A stretch of 64,000 nt of DNA from Thalassobacillus devorans (GCF_900176565.1 NZ_FXEH01000005.1:707384-771383); one strand, 5' to 3'; shown: positions 49,721 to 60,983, counted from the first letter of the stretch. Program-made: numbers and translations. The notes: generated by a model not told the origin, from the letters alone.

Positions 49721-50113
49721 TTAGCGCACCCGCACTTCGATATCGTATCGTGGTACGGCGCGGTATATTGCCTGTTCAATTTGCTCTTCCCACTCTTCGC
49801 GTTCACCGTCGGCCAAACGTCCGTTATCCACATTTGCCGTGACACGTACGATCGGACCTTCTAATATGACGCGTTCTACTTCGACTCCCGGCACACTTTC
49901 AGCAGCCTGTCTGACTTTTTCCCTATCCTGCTTTAACCCCCAGCTGTCACCGACGTTATTGATTGTACGAGGGTTATCGATTTGTGAGCCTCTTTCTTCT
50001 GGATGCTGTGTATCCATCAAGTCCTGGGTAGGTCCCTGGCCTTGTTCATCTCCTCCGCATGCTGCCAGGAGAATCGCTGTAAAAACCATTATTGCAGTCA
50101 CATGATATTTCAT
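49721..50113 (-). CDS. Lipoprotein, possibly YhcN/YlaJ-type sporulation lipoprotein
   Basis: 130 aa from the ATG at 50113 (GGAGTGG upstream). Signal peptide MKYHVTAIMVFTAILLAACG with lipobox LAAC. The mature domain (about 65-130: VRQAAESVPGVEVERVILEG, then RVTANVDNG) resembles the YhcN/YlaJ fold found in spore lipoproteins, but similarity is only visual. It stands alone between tdk and prfA with its own terminator. Confidence 0.72.
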   Translation of the reverse strand: MKYHVTAIMVFTAILLAACGGDEQGQGPTQDLMDTQHPEERGSQIDNPRTINNVGDSWGLKQDREKVRQAAESVPGVEVERVILEGPIVRVTANVDNGRLADGEREEWEEQIEQAIYRAVPRYDIEVRVR

Positions 50114-50204
50114 GAATTTCCACTCCTTGCACTTTTCTTTTAGCATGCCCGCGGAGTTAGAAAATATGAATTAATAAACCTCAATAACACGTTTAGTCAA
50201 AAAA

Positions 50205-50237
50205 AGCACCAAAACCTCCTTGGAAGGTTTTGATGCT
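50205..50237 (-). terminator. Terminator after tdk
   Basis: On minus, AGCATCAAAACCTTCC pairs with GGAGGTTTTGGTGCT and is followed by TTTTTTTG. Confidence 0.9.
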
Positions 50238-50254
50238 TGATTGTTTAAAATCGT

Positions 50255-50869
50255 TTAATTGGAAATTTTGGCTTTCAGCTGCGATTGCCTGGGCTTGTTT
50301 GGTACTTCATGGTGGTGGCGGCAGCGGGGCTCGTATGATTCTGATGCTCCGACCATGATGATTGGGTCGTCATAGGAAGCTGGCTTTCCATCAATCAAAC
50401 GCTGCGTACGGCTCGCCGGTGAACCACAAACAGGGCAGATCGCATTCAGCTTTGTTACCATTTCACTTAATGCCATCAATTCCGGCATACAACCGAATGG
50501 TACACCACGGAAGTCGGTATCAAGGCCTGCGACTATGACACGGATACCTTTATCTGCAAGCTCCTCCACGACGTCTACTACTTCTTCATCAAAAAATTGC
50601 ACTTCATCAATACCGACAATATCGATCGTATCGTCGACCGCCTTCAAAATTTCTCCAGAGTGCTCTACAGGGCGGGCGAGCACAGAGGTTCCATTATGAG
50701 AGACGATTGCATCTTCGGAATAACGATCGTCGATCAAGGGCTTGAACACCCGAACAGACAGATTGCCATATGTAGCACGGCGAACACGACGAATCAACTC
50801 TTCGGACTTACCACTGAACATACTGCCACAAATCACTTCTACCCAACCGCTTTGCTTCATCACATACAC
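50255..50869 (-). CDS. tdk: Thymidine kinase
   Basis: 204 aa from the GTG at 50869 (MYVMKQSGW), with GGGAG 11 bp upstream. Phosphorylates deoxythymidine in salvage. P-loop GSMFSGKS (15-22), DEVQFF with the catalytic residues, and a zinc lasso CPVCG...CRHHH at the C-terminus. Follows the L31 gene as in B. subtilis. Confidence 0.96.
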   Translation of the reverse strand: MYVMKQSGWVEVICGSMFSGKSEELIRRVRRATYGNLSVRVFKPLIDDRYSEDAIVSHNGTSVLARPVEHSGEILKAVDDTIDIVGIDEVQFFDEEVVDVVEELADKGIRVIVAGLDTDFRGVPFGCMPELMALSEMVTKLNAICPVCGSPASRTQRLIDGKPASYDDPIIMVGASESYEPRCRHHHEVPNKPRQSQLKAKISN

Positions 50870-50928
50870 GTTGTTAGTCGCTCCCTTCCCGAATCTCCAT
50901 CTCGAACAAACAGGCGTTAACACAGAAG

Positions 50929-50965
50929 AAGAGGGCTGACGGCATTCCTGCGACAGCCCTCTTTC
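50929..50965 (-). repeat. Hairpin in the rpmE2-tdk gap
   Basis: On minus, GAGGGCTG pairs with CAGCCCTC across a 15-nt loop, followed by TTCTTCTG. It may be a second, weaker terminator after the L31 gene or a tdk leader element. Confidence 0.5.
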
Positions 50966-50974
50966 GTACAAAAA

Positions 50975-51003
50975 AACAGGCAAAGTTAGACAATTTGCCT
51001 GTT
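50975..51003 (-). terminator. Terminator after rpmE2
   Basis: On minus, AACAGGCAAA and TTTGCCTGTT pair perfectly, followed by TTTTT. Confidence 0.9.
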
Positions 51004-51043
51004 TTTCGCGTGAATTCGTCTATCCCTATCAGGATAACGAAGA

Positions 51044-51289
51044 TTACTTAATGTTATATTTTTTCTTAAAGCGATCGACACGTCCGCCTTCTTTGTCAGC
51101 TTTTTGCTTACCTGTGTAGAACGGGTGAGAAGCTGAGCTGATCTCCACGCGGATCAATGGGTAAGTGTTGCCATCTTCCCATTCGATAGTTTCGTTGGAG
51201 TCCTTAGTGGATCCAGTTAGAAACTTGTAATCAGAACTTGTGTCTTGAAATACGACTTTGCGGTATTCTGGATGAATGCCGTTTTTCAT
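51044..51289 (-). CDS. rpmE2: Ribosomal protein L31 type B (zinc-independent)
   Basis: 81 aa. [20 protein letters not shown] and [20 protein letters not shown] are L31 signatures. The CxxC zinc-binding cysteines of type A L31 are absent; there is no cysteine in the protein. AAAGGAGTGG upstream. In B. subtilis the L31 gene next to rho is the zinc-binding type. Confidence 0.95.
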   Translation of the reverse strand: MKNGIHPEYRKVVFQDTSSDYKFLTGSTKDSNETIEWEDGNTYPLIRVEISSASHPFYTGKQKADKEGGRVDRFKKKYNIK

Positions 51290-51426
51290 GTTCTTCCACT
51301 CCTTTTTGCCCTGAATCCTTTGGAAACAGAGTTATTGTAAGAGCCGTATCAGGCAGAATCTGCCCTGTCTCGAAACTCACATAGAATGATTATAACAGGG
51401 GCATTTTTGCAATGCAAGAACTTGTT

Positions 51427-52728
51427 TTATTTTCCTGAAGTCTGTGTTCTTCTCCCTGTCGATTTGCCTTTCATCTCTTTATCCATGATATCGAAAAACT
51501 CTTCGTTATTCTTAGAAGTTCTTAACCTGCGTAAGAAACGCTCCGCGAAATCAGGCGTATCGGACAATGTTTTGCGGACCGCCCACATTTTTTCCAGATG
51601 CGCTTTCGGAAGCAGCAATTCCTCTTTCCGTGTACCGGAGCGAAGAATATCGATTGCCGGGAAGATACGGCGCTGCGCCAGGCTGCGATCCAAATGAAGT
51701 TCCATGTTCCCGGTACCTTTGAATTCCTCATAGATGACATCATCCATGCGGGAACCCGTATCGACGAGTGCGGTAGCTAAAATCGTAAAGCTGCCGCCTT
51801 CTTCAATATTACGGGCAGCCCCAAAGAATCGCTTCGGACGGTGGAACGCTGCCGGGTCGATCCCGCCGGAAAGCGTACGGCCGCTTGGCGGTATGACCAG
51901 GTTGTAGGCACGGGCCAGGCGTGTGATGCTGTCCATCAAAACGATGACATCACGCTTTTGTTCTACGAGACGCATGGCACGCTCGAGCACCAGTTCAGAA
52001 ACTTTGATATGGTTCTCCGGTACCTCATCAAATGTTGAGCTGACGACATCGACATCGGCAGCTACAGAACGTTCGATGTCTGTTACTTCCTCCGGTCGTT
52101 CATCGACGAGCAGAATGATCAGCTTGGCATCGGGATGGTTTTTAGAAACACTGTCTGCGATTTCCTTAAGCAGCATCGTTTTCCCTGCTTTTGGTGGTGC
52201 CACAATCAGTCCACGCTGTCCGAACCCTACAGGAGCCATCATATCCATTACTCGGGTTGAAATGTTCTTGCTTTTTGTTTCCAGCTTCATCATTCGATCC
52301 GGATATAGCGGCGTCAATGCCGGGAAGTGGACACGTTCTTTCGCTGTCTCGGGATCTTCGCCATTGACGGCATCAACATGCAGGAGGCCGTAATAACGTT
52401 CATTTTCTTTTGGCGGACGGACTTTACCAGATACTTTATCTCCGTTCCGCAAATCAAAACGACGAATTTGGGACGCAGAAATGTAGATATCCTCCGCGCT
52501 AGGTGAATAATTGATTGGACGCAAGAAACCGAACCCTTCTGATGGGATGATTTCCAGGATTCCGTCCATGAATAAATAGCCGCCTTTTTCGGCCTGTGCT
52601 TTCAAAATCGCAAAAATCAGTTCGCGTTTTGTGAGTTTAGCGTAATAAGACACTTTGAACTGCCGTGCCAGTGCATATAAATCTTTGAGAGTCAACGTTT
52701 CTAAATGAGAGATTGTCAATTCAGCCAC
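51427..52728 (-). CDS. rho: Transcription termination factor Rho
   Basis: 433-aa hexameric RNA-dependent ATPase. Short N-terminal helical domain (1-50), cold-shock-like RNA-binding domain ([18 protein letters not shown], 54-120), Walker A APPKAGKT (177-184), Walker [11 protein letters not shown], and Q-loop/R-loop region near [20 protein letters not shown]. No long insertion. GTG start at 52728. Confidence 0.97.
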   Translation of the reverse strand: MAELTISHLETLTLKDLYALARQFKVSYYAKLTKRELIFAILKAQAEKGGYLFMDGILEIIPSEGFGFLRPINYSPSAEDIYISASQIRRFDLRNGDKVSGKVRPPKENERYYGLLHVDAVNGEDPETAKERVHFPALTPLYPDRMMKLETKSKNISTRVMDMMAPVGFGQRGLIVAPPKAGKTMLLKEIADSVSKNHPDAKLIILLVDERPEEVTDIERSVAADVDVVSSTFDEVPENHIKVSELVLERAMRLVEQKRDVIVLMDSITRLARAYNLVIPPSGRTLSGGIDPAAFHRPKRFFGAARNIEEGGSFTILATALVDTGSRMDDVIYEEFKGTGNMELHLDRSLAQRRIFPAIDILRSGTRKEELLLPKAHLEKMWAVRKTLSDTPDFAERFLRRLRTSKNNEEFFDIMDKEMKGKSTGRRTQTSGK

Positions 52729-53053
52729 AAAATCACCACACTATTATATTTTTGTTACTTGTCCGTCTGCCGTCTCGAGCCCTGCAACACTATCTATCTA
52801 ACGAAAAATGAAAAGTAGGAGGGGACAGCCATACACTTAGCAAAAGATGCTGTACTTTTAGCAGAACACTTCTTAGGAAGTGAGAGAAGATATTCTCGAA
52901 GCTATAATCAGAAGCTTACAGAGGTTTTTCACTATTAACGGGTTGATTAAACTTTAATCATTTTAACTCTTTTCCATGAAACTATTCAATATAAAACATA
53001 AAAAAAATCAAATTACTTTCCTGTACGTTTGTTTTGCGGCTTTTATAAGGGAA
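52729..53053. other. Gene-free leader region upstream of rho
   Basis: About 325 bp between the glpX terminator and rho. It is A/T-rich with only small hairpins (CACTTC/GAAGTG at 52868). B. subtilis rho is autoregulated through its leader; nothing specific for that can be pointed to here. Confidence 0.3.
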
Positions 53054-53079
53054 AAGGAAGCCGTCAGGACGGCTCCCTT
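53054..53079 (-). terminator. Terminator after glpX
   Basis: On minus, AAGGGAGCCGTC pairs with GACGGCTTCCTT and is followed by TTCCC. Compact stem. Confidence 0.8.
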
Positions 53080-53084
53080 GCCAG

Positions 53085-54053
53085 TTATGGTCTGATTACT
53101 AGATTCGGTTTCTTTTTCAAACTGTGGTCACCGTCGATAAAACGGACAGTCCCTGATTTGGCACGCATGACGACAGTCTGGGTCGTTGCTTTCGTCCCTT
53201 TGAACTGGACACCTTGCAGCAATTCGCCGTCTGTTACGCCGGTAGCGGCAAAGATCGCGTCATCACCGGAACAAAAATCGTCCATGTACAGGACTTTGTC
53301 GATGTCTGCAATGCCCATGCTTTTGCAGCGCTCCAGCTCCTCATCGTTAGCAGGGAGGAGCTTGCCTTGTATTTCTCCGCCAAGGCATTTCAATGCCGCG
53401 GCAGCAAGTACTCCTTCAGGAGCACCGCCAGAGCCAAACAGAATATCAACGCCGGTATGATCAAATGCCGTGTTGATGGCTGCTGCTACGTCACCATCCG
53501 GGATCAGTTTGATCCTCGCGCCAGCTTGACGGATTTCTTCAATGATCCCTTCATGGCGTTTTCGGTTCAAAACGATAGCCACAACATCTTCCACATCTTT
53601 ATTCTTCGCCTCAGCTACCGCCTTCAGGTTGTCCGCAATCGAAGCATTGATATCTACTTTCCCTACTGCTTCCGGACCGACTGCGATTTTATCCATATAC
53701 ATATCAGGGGCATGAAGCAGGGCACCATGATCGGCAATCGCAATTACCGCGAGAGCATTCCATGTCCCCTGTGCAACAATGTTGGTCCCTTCCAGAGGGT
53801 CGACAGCAACGTCGACACGTGGACCGTATCCATTACCGAGCTTTTCCCCAATATAAAGCATCGGTGCCTCATCCATTTCCCCTTCACCAATAACGACAGT
53901 ACCTTTCATCGGGATGGTATCAAAGACGTCACGCATGGCAGATGTCGCTGCGTCATCCGCTTCCTCTTTTTTCCCTCTTCCCATCCATCGTGCCGATTTA
54001 AGTGCCGCCGCTTCGGTGACACGTACTAATTCCATTGTCAAACTTCTTTCCAT
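53085..54053 (-). CDS. glpX: Class II fructose-1,6-bisphosphatase
   Basis: 322 aa, GlpX family; dephosphorylates fructose 1,6-bisphosphate in gluconeogenesis. [38 protein letters not shown] (metal-binding aspartate and glutamate) and [16 protein letters not shown] are diagnostic. Co-directional with murAB, fba and tal. GAGAGG upstream. Confidence 0.96.
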   Translation of the reverse strand: MERSLTMELVRVTEAAALKSARWMGRGKKEEADDAATSAMRDVFDTIPMKGTVVIGEGEMDEAPMLYIGEKLGNGYGPRVDVAVDPLEGTNIVAQGTWNALAVIAIADHGALLHAPDMYMDKIAVGPEAVGKVDINASIADNLKAVAEAKNKDVEDVVAIVLNRKRHEGIIEEIRQAGARIKLIPDGDVAAAINTAFDHTGVDILFGSGGAPEGVLAAAALKCLGGEIQGKLLPANDEELERCKSMGIADIDKVLYMDDFCSGDDAIFAATGVTDGELLQGVQFKGTKATTQTVVMRAKSGTVRFIDGDHSLKKKPNLVIRP

Positions 54054-54110
54054 GGTTTTTCCTCTCCATTCATATCTGAATTTTTCCTCATCTCCATGGA
54101 AACTAAGATC

Positions 54111-55397
54111 CTATGAATTCTGGAACTGCTCTACTTCTTCTTCGGTCATTTTTTCATGCCAGATGGTCGCACCTAGATTCGTTAGCTTCTCTACGAGGTC
54201 CTCATATCCTCGCTCGATATGCTCGATTCCGGTGACTTCTGTAATCCCCTTAGCCATCAGACCAGCAATAACAAGTGCTGCTCCGGCACGGAGGTCGGTC
54301 GCTTTGACTTTCGCCCCTTGTAACGGAGATGGACCTGCCACAATCGCGGCTCCACCTTCCACTTTAATGTGGGCATTCATACGTCGCAGTTCGTCGATAT
54401 GCTTGAAACGTGCCTGATAGATTGTATCAGTGACGACACCTGTCCCATATGCTTTTGTCAAAAGCGACGTGAACGGCTGCTGTAAATCCGTTGGAAAACC
54501 TGGGTGCACGAGTGTTTTGATATCGACACTCTTCAGCTTATCGCTCGTTTTAATGAACAATTGCTCATCGCTTTCTTCCACTGTGACTCCCATCTCACGC
54601 AGTTTGGCAAGCAGGGATTCCAAGTGTTGAGGAATTACGTTATCGATCAGGATTCCATCCCCAAGCGCTGCTGCTAGAATCGTATAGGTTCCCGCTTCGA
54701 TACGGTCAGGAATGATGGTGTGGTTACAGCCGCTAAGTTGATCCACACCTTCAATCCGGATGACATCGGTTCCTGCACCCTTGATCTTCGCCCCCATACT
54801 GGTAAGCAAGGTCGCTACATCAATGATTTCCGGTTCCTTGGCAGCATTTTCGATAACCGTTTTTCCTTTAGCCCTTACCGCTGCCAGCATAATATTGATG
54901 GTCGCGCCGACACTGACGACATCCAGATAGATCCGTGCCCCGCGCAGCTCTTCTGCACGCAGATAGATAGCCCCCTGCTCATTAGTCACCTGCGCCCCAA
55001 GCGCTTCAAAGCCTTTAATATGCTGATCGATTGGGCGAGGGCCAAGATGACAGCCGCCGGGAAGACCAATGACTGCTTTTTTGAACCGGCCAAGCATCGC
55101 TCCCATGAAATAGTAGGATGCTCGCAGCTTTTTCACTTTTCCATTTGGCAATGGCATCGAAATCATTTCACTCGGATCGATTTCAATCGTCTGCCCCTCT
55201 TTTTTCACTGTACCGCCGATTTCCTCGAGCAGGTCGCTCAGAATCTGCAGGTCAGAAATTTTCGGCAGGCCTTCGATCGTGACTGGAGAATCCGCCAGAA
55301 TCGCCGCAGGAAGCAAAGCAACCGCGCTGTTTTTCGCACCACCGATTCTGACTGTCCCCTCTAATCTTTTTCCGCCTTCTACAAGTAATTTTTGCAT
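54111..55397 (-). CDS. murAB: UDP-N-acetylglucosamine 1-carboxyvinyltransferase MurAB (MurZ)
   Basis: 428 aa from the ATG at 55397 ([16 protein letters not shown]) after GAGGAG. Second MurA paralogue; active-site cysteine C116 in [15 protein letters not shown]. Its place between fbaA-tal and glpX-rho identifies it as murAB/murZ. C-terminus is acidic. Confidence 0.95.
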   Translation of the reverse strand: MQKLLVEGGKRLEGTVRIGGAKNSAVALLPAAILADSPVTIEGLPKISDLQILSDLLEEIGGTVKKEGQTIEIDPSEMISMPLPNGKVKKLRASYYFMGAMLGRFKKAVIGLPGGCHLGPRPIDQHIKGFEALGAQVTNEQGAIYLRAEELRGARIYLDVVSVGATINIMLAAVRAKGKTVIENAAKEPEIIDVATLLTSMGAKIKGAGTDVIRIEGVDQLSGCNHTIIPDRIEAGTYTILAAALGDGILIDNVIPQHLESLLAKLREMGVTVEESDEQLFIKTSDKLKSVDIKTLVHPGFPTDLQQPFTSLLTKAYGTGVVTDTIYQARFKHIDELRRMNAHIKVEGGAAIVAGPSPLQGAKVKATDLRAGAALVIAGLMAKGITEVTGIEHIERGYEDLVEKLTNLGATIWHEKMTEEEVEQFQNS

Positions 55398-55570
55398 GGC
55401 TAACTCCTCGCTTTTATGTCCTGCAATCCACCCGCAAATGTCAGGCATTTAACAAGCATTCACCGGCGATTGTCCGATTGATTGACTTTCCCGGTACTCT
55501 TAATAGAAATCCAGTTTTCAGTCAACCTGTTCCTGCGCTGTTAGTTTGTACAATTTTACCAATTTCATGC

Positions 55571-56218
55571 TTATTTTTGTTGACTCTGATTCCAATCCGA
55601 AAGAAACTTTTCAATTCCCTGGTCAGTCAATGGATGTTTAACCAATTGGCTTAATACTTTGAAAGGAACCGTAGCGATATGTGCGCCGTTCAGTGCTGCT
55701 TCTGTGACGTGGACGGGATGACGGACAGATGCGGCGATGATTTCCGTTTCAATTCCATGGCGATCGAAAATTTCCGCAATCTGCGCAATCAGGTCCATTC
55801 CGTTATGCCCGATATCATCCAGACGGCCTAAGAACGGGGAAACATATGCAGCGCCCGCTCTCGCCGCGAGCAAAGCCTGATTAGCAGAAAAAATCAATGT
55901 GACGTTGACTTTGATGTTAAGTTCAGACAAGGCTTTGACTGCTTTCAAACCTTCCAGCGTCATTGGCACCTTAACGGTAATATTCGGTGCGATGGCTGCC
56001 AGTTCCTTCCCTTCCCGGATCATTCCTTCTGCATCTTCAGAAACAACTTCCGCACTGACAGAACCTTCGACTTCCTTTGTGATCTCCTGCAAACGTTCAT
56101 GAAAAGAAACACCTTCTTTAGCTACCAGGCTGGGGTTAGTCGTAACCCCTGCCAGCACGCCTAAAGCATTGGCTTCTTTGATATCGTCGATATTCGCTGT
56201 ATCAATAAAAAATTTCAT
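55571..56218 (-). CDS. tal: Transaldolase / fructose-6-phosphate aldolase family
   Basis: 215 aa from the ATG at 56218 ([20 protein letters not shown]) after GGGAGG. Small MipB-type transaldolase; Schiff-base lysine in [11 protein letters not shown], with [19 protein letters not shown] and FLGRLDDIG. Substrate preference (transaldolase vs F6P aldolase) cannot be decided by eye. Downstream of fbaA, as B. subtilis ywjH. Confidence 0.94.
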   Translation of the reverse strand: MKFFIDTANIDDIKEANALGVLAGVTTNPSLVAKEGVSFHERLQEITKEVEGSVSAEVVSEDAEGMIREGKELAAIAPNITVKVPMTLEGLKAVKALSELNIKVNVTLIFSANQALLAARAGAAYVSPFLGRLDDIGHNGMDLIAQIAEIFDRHGIETEIIAASVRHPVHVTEAALNGAHIATVPFKVLSQLVKHPLTDQGIEKFLSDWNQSQQK

Positions 56219-56264
56219 GTAAATAATCCTCCCTATCGATGGTTGCGTTTTCATAAGATTGTTA

Positions 56265-56296
56265 AAAGGAAACCGTTTCTAGCAACGGCTTCCTTT
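56265..56296 (-). terminator. Terminator between fbaA and tal
   Basis: On minus, AAAGGAAGCCGTT pairs with AACGGTTTCCTTT (one mismatch), followed by TAAC. tal has its own ribosome site beyond it, so partial readthrough is likely. Confidence 0.75.
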
Positions 56297-56312
56297 GGAC
56301 ATACTTCATTAT

Positions 56313-57176
56313 TTACGCTTTGTTAGAAGAACCGAATTCACGCATTTTACCAATGACTGTTTCTTTGATGGCGTCGCGTCCTGGTCCAAGGTACTTACGC
56401 GGATCGTAAAGGTCCGGCTTTTCAGCCAGTACTTCACGTACTGCTTTCGCCTGGGCAACCTGGTTTTCTGTATTGACATTAATCTTTGCAGTACCAAAAG
56501 AAATAGCTTTTTTGATGTCATGAGTCGGGATGCCAGTACCACCGTGCAGGACAAGCGGCTTATCGACAAGACCCATGATTTCTTCCATGCGGTCAAAGCC
56601 CAGGTTAGGCTCCCCTTTGTAGGGCCCATGTACAGAACCCAGTGCTGGCGCAAATACGTCAACATTAGTTTCATCCACAAGCTGTTTGCATTCAGACGGA
56701 ATAGCATAAGCTGCTTCTGCGTCATCAACAATCAAGTCATCTTCTTGTCCACCAACACGGCCAAGTTCTGCTTCAACAGATACGCCATGCATATGTGCAA
56801 GCTCGACTACTTTTTTCGTAACAGCAATGTTTTCTTCAAGCGGGTCATGGGATGCATCGATCATGACAGAAGTGAATCCGGCATGAATCGCTTTTGCACA
56901 GCTCTCGAAGCTGGAACCATGGTCCAGATGAATCGCAACAGGAACAGTAGTTCCATAAGCATCCATCAGTGCTTTTACCATGGATACTACGACATTGAAA
57001 CCACCCATATATCTTGCTGCACCTTCGGATACACCGAGGATGACTGGTGATTTTTCTTCTTCTGCTGCTTGAAGAATCGCTTGCGCGTATTCTAAGTTAT
57101 TCAGGTTAAACTGCCCAACGCCGTAGCGCTGTTCCTTCGCAGTTTCGAGCATTTCCTTCATTGATACTAAAGGCAT
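56313..57176 (-). CDS. fbaA: Class II fructose-bisphosphate aldolase
   Basis: 287 aa from the ATG at 57176 ([20 protein letters not shown]) after GGAGGAG. Zinc-dependent; HLDHGSS, the SVHG and LHGGTG histidines are metal ligands, and [19 protein letters not shown] is typical. Central glycolysis/gluconeogenesis enzyme. Confidence 0.97.
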   Translation of the reverse strand: MPLVSMKEMLETAKEQRYGVGQFNLNNLEYAQAILQAAEEEKSPVILGVSEGAARYMGGFNVVVSMVKALMDAYGTTVPVAIHLDHGSSFESCAKAIHAGFTSVMIDASHDPLEENIAVTKKVVELAHMHGVSVEAELGRVGGQEDDLIVDDAEAAYAIPSECKQLVDETNVDVFAPALGSVHGPYKGEPNLGFDRMEEIMGLVDKPLVLHGGTGIPTHDIKKAISFGTAKINVNTENQVAQAKAVREVLAEKPDLYDPRKYLGPGRDAIKETVIGKMREFGSSNKA

Positions 57177-57358
57177 GAAAGCTCCTCCTTCGATAGGTAT
57201 ATTATTTACTAGCACATGTGCAAGACGTATCACAGATATGCTATGTAAGTTTAATCACAGTATAAGAATACCAATACCCAGAAGAAGGTGCAACAACCGG
57301 AGAACGAAAGAGCGCTTACATCAATAATTTTCTCAAAAAGTCATTTTTTGTACAACTA

Positions 57359-57718
57359 TTATTGCAAGATTTTGGAGATTTCTTCCCGGATATCCATGAT
57401 ATTGAAGGGTTTAGACACCACTTTCTTTACAAAGTGGAAATCCTTCTCTTCCCCGAGGCTTTCCACGGATAATCCAGTCATCAGAATGGCTGGTTTGTCG
57501 TATCCTGTCTCATTCAAACGGTGCAGCAGTTCCCCGCCATTCATGACCGGAAGATTATAGTCAACCACCAGCAGGCTCGGGTCATTTTTCTCAATATAGT
57601 CAAGGGCTTCCTTTCCGGTTTCCGCGGTTGATACCGCGTACCCTTCTCCTTTGACCACTTCTTCCAGTAAGAGCCTGATCCCTGGCTGGTCGTCTACAAT
57701 CAACACTTCTTTGGCCAT
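57359..57718 (-). CDS. spo0F: Spo0F-type single-domain response regulator
   Basis: 119 aa. Receiver domain only: acidic pocket D9-D10 (VLIVDDQPG), phospho-acceptor D53 (VVDYNLPVMNG), T81 and K103-P104. Conserved position between fbaA and pyrG and the sigma-H promoter support Spo0F, the phosphorelay carrier between kinases and Spo0B. The beta3-loop and the alpha4 region (MTGLSVESLGEEKDF) differ strongly from B. subtilis (MTAYGELDMIQES), so kinase contacts may have shifted. Start at 57718. Confidence 0.85.
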   Translation of the reverse strand: MAKEVLIVDDQPGIRLLLEEVVKGEGYAVSTAETGKEALDYIEKNDPSLLVVDYNLPVMNGGELLHRLNETGYDKPAILMTGLSVESLGEEKDFHFVKKVVSKPFNIMDIREEISKILQ

Positions 57719-57728
57719 GATTGCTCGC

Positions 57729-57758
57729 CTACCTTTCTGCAATTAAATTACGCTTCAT
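57729..57758 (-). CDS. Putative 9-aa leader peptide of spo0F
   Basis: ATG at 57758 reads MKRNLIAER and stops at 57729. A perfect AAGGAGG lies 6 nt before the ATG, stronger than the site of spo0F itself. The stop TAG sits inside the spo0F ribosome-binding region, 10 nt before its ATG. Supports a translated upstream ORF coupled to spo0F; expression not shown. Confidence 0.45.
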   Translation of the reverse strand: MKRNLIAER

Positions 57759-57779
57759 CCGATACCTCCTTCTCTTTCC

Positions 57780-57807
57780 ATTCGATATAAATTGACTTAT
57801 TTCCTGC
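57780..57807 (-). promoter_or_regulatory. Sigma-H promoter of spo0F
   Basis: On minus, GCAGGAAAT (57807-57799), 12-bp spacer and ATCGAAT (57786-57780), fitting RNAGGAWWW-N11-12-RNNGAATWW except the last two bases. B. subtilis spo0F is sigma-H driven. Confidence 0.75.
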
Positions 57808-57890
57808 TTATTAGCCGGTTAATTTGTTCTCAAGCTTTCGGATTTATGCTAAGCTATGAAAACTGAATGGAAAAATAAAGGGGGATGTTC

Positions 57891-58406
57891 ATGTTAAAAA
57901 TGCTAACGACCCAGTTGACTGGTAAATTTCAGCAAATTCAGGAGAAGGAAGCATTAGCTATCGAAGATGCAGCGCGTGCATTAGCTCAGGCTATTATAGG
58001 GGATGGCAGCATCTATGTAAAAGGCTTTGAGGAAATGCTGGCAATTGAATCGGAAATGATCGACGGAATAGAAACATTGCCGAAATGCCGACGCTATGAA
58101 CCTGGTGCAGCATTGACTTCCATTGACCGGGTGATTGTGGCTTCCAGGTTTGCCGATCATGAAGAAGCGATTACCATCATGAAGGAAGCACAGGAGCAAG
58201 GTGCCCAGGTCATCGGTCTTTCTGCTGTGAAAACGAATGATGATCCACTATTTAAGCAAGCGGACTTCCCGATTGATACAAAAGTGACCGAACCCCTGCT
58301 TCCTTTTGATATGGAACGAATCTGTTTTCCAAGCGCGATGGCAGGATTGTACAGCTATTATGCTATCTATATTACAGTAAAAGAAATCCTGTCCGAATAC
58401 GAATAA
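57891..58406 (+). CDS. ywjG: DUF2529 family protein YwjG
   Basis: 171 aa from the ATG at 57891, which has AAAGGGGG 7 bp upstream; an ATG at 57885 is inside that site. SIS-like alpha/beta protein with DGSIYVKGFEEMLAIESEMI and VIVASRFADHEEAITIMKEA. Family of unknown activity, conserved divergent from spo0F in Bacillus. Confidence 0.88.
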   Translation: MLKMLTTQLTGKFQQIQEKEALAIEDAARALAQAIIGDGSIYVKGFEEMLAIESEMIDGIETLPKCRRYEPGAALTSIDRVIVASRFADHEEAITIMKEAQEQGAQVIGLSAVKTNDDPLFKQADFPIDTKVTEPLLPFDMERICFPSAMAGLYSYYAIYITVKEILSEYE

Positions 58407-58445
58407 GTCCCGCTCTGCACCCCAGGGGTGTCCAGGAAATGGAAA

Positions 58446-58481
58446 AAAAGCGCGAAACCTTCGATGAGGGTTCGCGCTTTT
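58446..58481. terminator. Bidirectional terminator between ywjG and pyrG
   Basis: AAAAGCGCGAA-CC pairs with GG-TTCGCGCTTTT; A-run on the left, T-run on the right. Confidence 0.9.
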
Positions 58482-58484
58482 TTA

Positions 58485-60146
<1,662 letters not shown>

Positions 60147-60180
60147 TCATAGAAATCCTGTTTTATAGGCTGGAGCAATT

Positions 60181-60242
60181 TAGAAAAACCTGCTATCGCC
60201 AAGTACTTATGGCGAGAGCTTAATTTTTCATAGTAAAAAATA
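60181..60242 (-). repeat. Family B repeat, copy 5 (half)
   Basis: TAGAAAAACCTGCTATCGCC through TATGGCGAGAGCTTAA matches the hairpin/terminator end of the family; the ATACTTTAA half is missing or decayed. Lies in the pyrG leader, downstream of the attenuator. Confidence 0.6.
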
Positions 60243-60274
60243 AAAAGCGCTCCCCTATTATGGGGAGCGCTTTT
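60243..60274 (-). terminator. pyrG leader attenuator (also rpoE terminator)
   Basis: AAAAGCGCTCCCC (60243-60255) pairs perfectly over 13 bp with 60262-60274; on minus it is followed by TTTTTATTTTTT. The 5' arm on minus, AAAAGCGCTCCCC, ends in a C-run that could pair with a G-extended transcript start. Position +30 to +61 of the pyrG transcript. Confidence 0.8.
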
Positions 60275-60300
60275 GAAATTCGTTCAACGTAATTTTAAGA

Positions 60301-60340
60301 GCCCAAATAGAATTGTACTGATTTACGATTTGAAAGTCAA
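60301..60340 (-). promoter_or_regulatory. pyrG promoter with GGGC transcript start
   Basis: On minus, TTGACT (60340-60335), 17-bp spacer, TACAAT (60317-60312), then seven bases to GGGCTC starting at 60304. B. subtilis pyrG transcripts begin with GGGC and respond to low CTP by repeated G addition; the same start sequence is present here. Confidence 0.75.
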
Positions 60341-60347
60341 GGAGCAA

Positions 60348-60869
60348 TTAGAGGTCGTCATCTTCCTCTTCATCATCACCTACAAAGCTGATATCATCCT
60401 CAATGACTTCTTCATCTTCTTCGTCGAGATCATCATTATCATAATCACCTTCGAAGTCATTACCGCTCTCATCAAGATCCAGATCCTCATCGTCCAAATC
60501 GAGTTCTTCATCCAAATCTTCTTCGAACAATGCTTCATCAGCTGTTACTTCTTTACGCTTCGCCTTTTTCTTCTTACGCTTCTTCGGAAGGTTGGAAATT
60601 TCTTCTTCCATCTGCTCCACTGGATACCAGCGTTTCAACCCCCACTTATTCGTACCAATGGTCATGAAGCCACCATCAATATTCATATCCGTATAAAACT
60701 GGGCGATAAAATCTTCTTTCTCCTTTTCCGTGTAGCCCTTCATATCTGCAATTTCGTGGAATAGGTCATTGAAGTCGACTGCCTCTCTTTTTTCTTCCAG
60801 CATGACTGCTGCAAGATCGATCATAGACATTTCTTCAATCTGATCTTTACTATACTGTTTCAAGCTCAA
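60348..60869 (-). CDS. rpoE: RNA polymerase delta subunit
   Basis: 173 aa. N-terminal winged domain (1-90; NKWGLKRWYPVEQM at its end), Lys/Arg patch KKRKKKKAKRKE, then an intrinsically disordered Asp/Glu tail (about 115-173). Delta increases polymerase recycling and promoter selectivity. Start is a TTG at 60869, 9 bp after AAGGAG. Confidence 0.95.
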   Translation of the reverse strand: MSLKQYSKDQIEEMSMIDLAAVMLEEKREAVDFNDLFHEIADMKGYTEKEKEDFIAQFYTDMNIDGGFMTIGTNKWGLKRWYPVEQMEEEISNLPKKRKKKKAKRKEVTADEALFEEDLDEELDLDDEDLDLDESGNDFEGDYDNDDLDEEDEEVIEDDISFVGDDEEEDDDL

Positions 60870-60954
60870 GGTTCAGCACTCCTTTAATGAAAATTAAGGT
60901 ATATATGTGTACATTCATTAAGTCATACGTATCTCATATTTAACCATACCTCAT

Positions 60955-60983
60955 ATTATATGGTTAGCGTATATAAAAATCAA
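60955..60983 (-). promoter_or_regulatory. Promoter of rpoE
   Basis: On minus, TTGATT (60983-60978), 17-bp spacer and perfect TATAAT (60960-60955), about 90 bp before the start. Confidence 0.7.

Noticed and set aside
53214-54029. 271-codon frame on plus opposite glpX
   Set aside because: glpX on minus is a full-length conserved enzyme; the opposite frame has no ribosome site and no family pattern.
60273-60764. 163-codon frame on plus opposite rpoE
   Set aside because: Mirror of the Asp/Glu-codon run in rpoE, giving an artificial Ile/Phe-rich protein.
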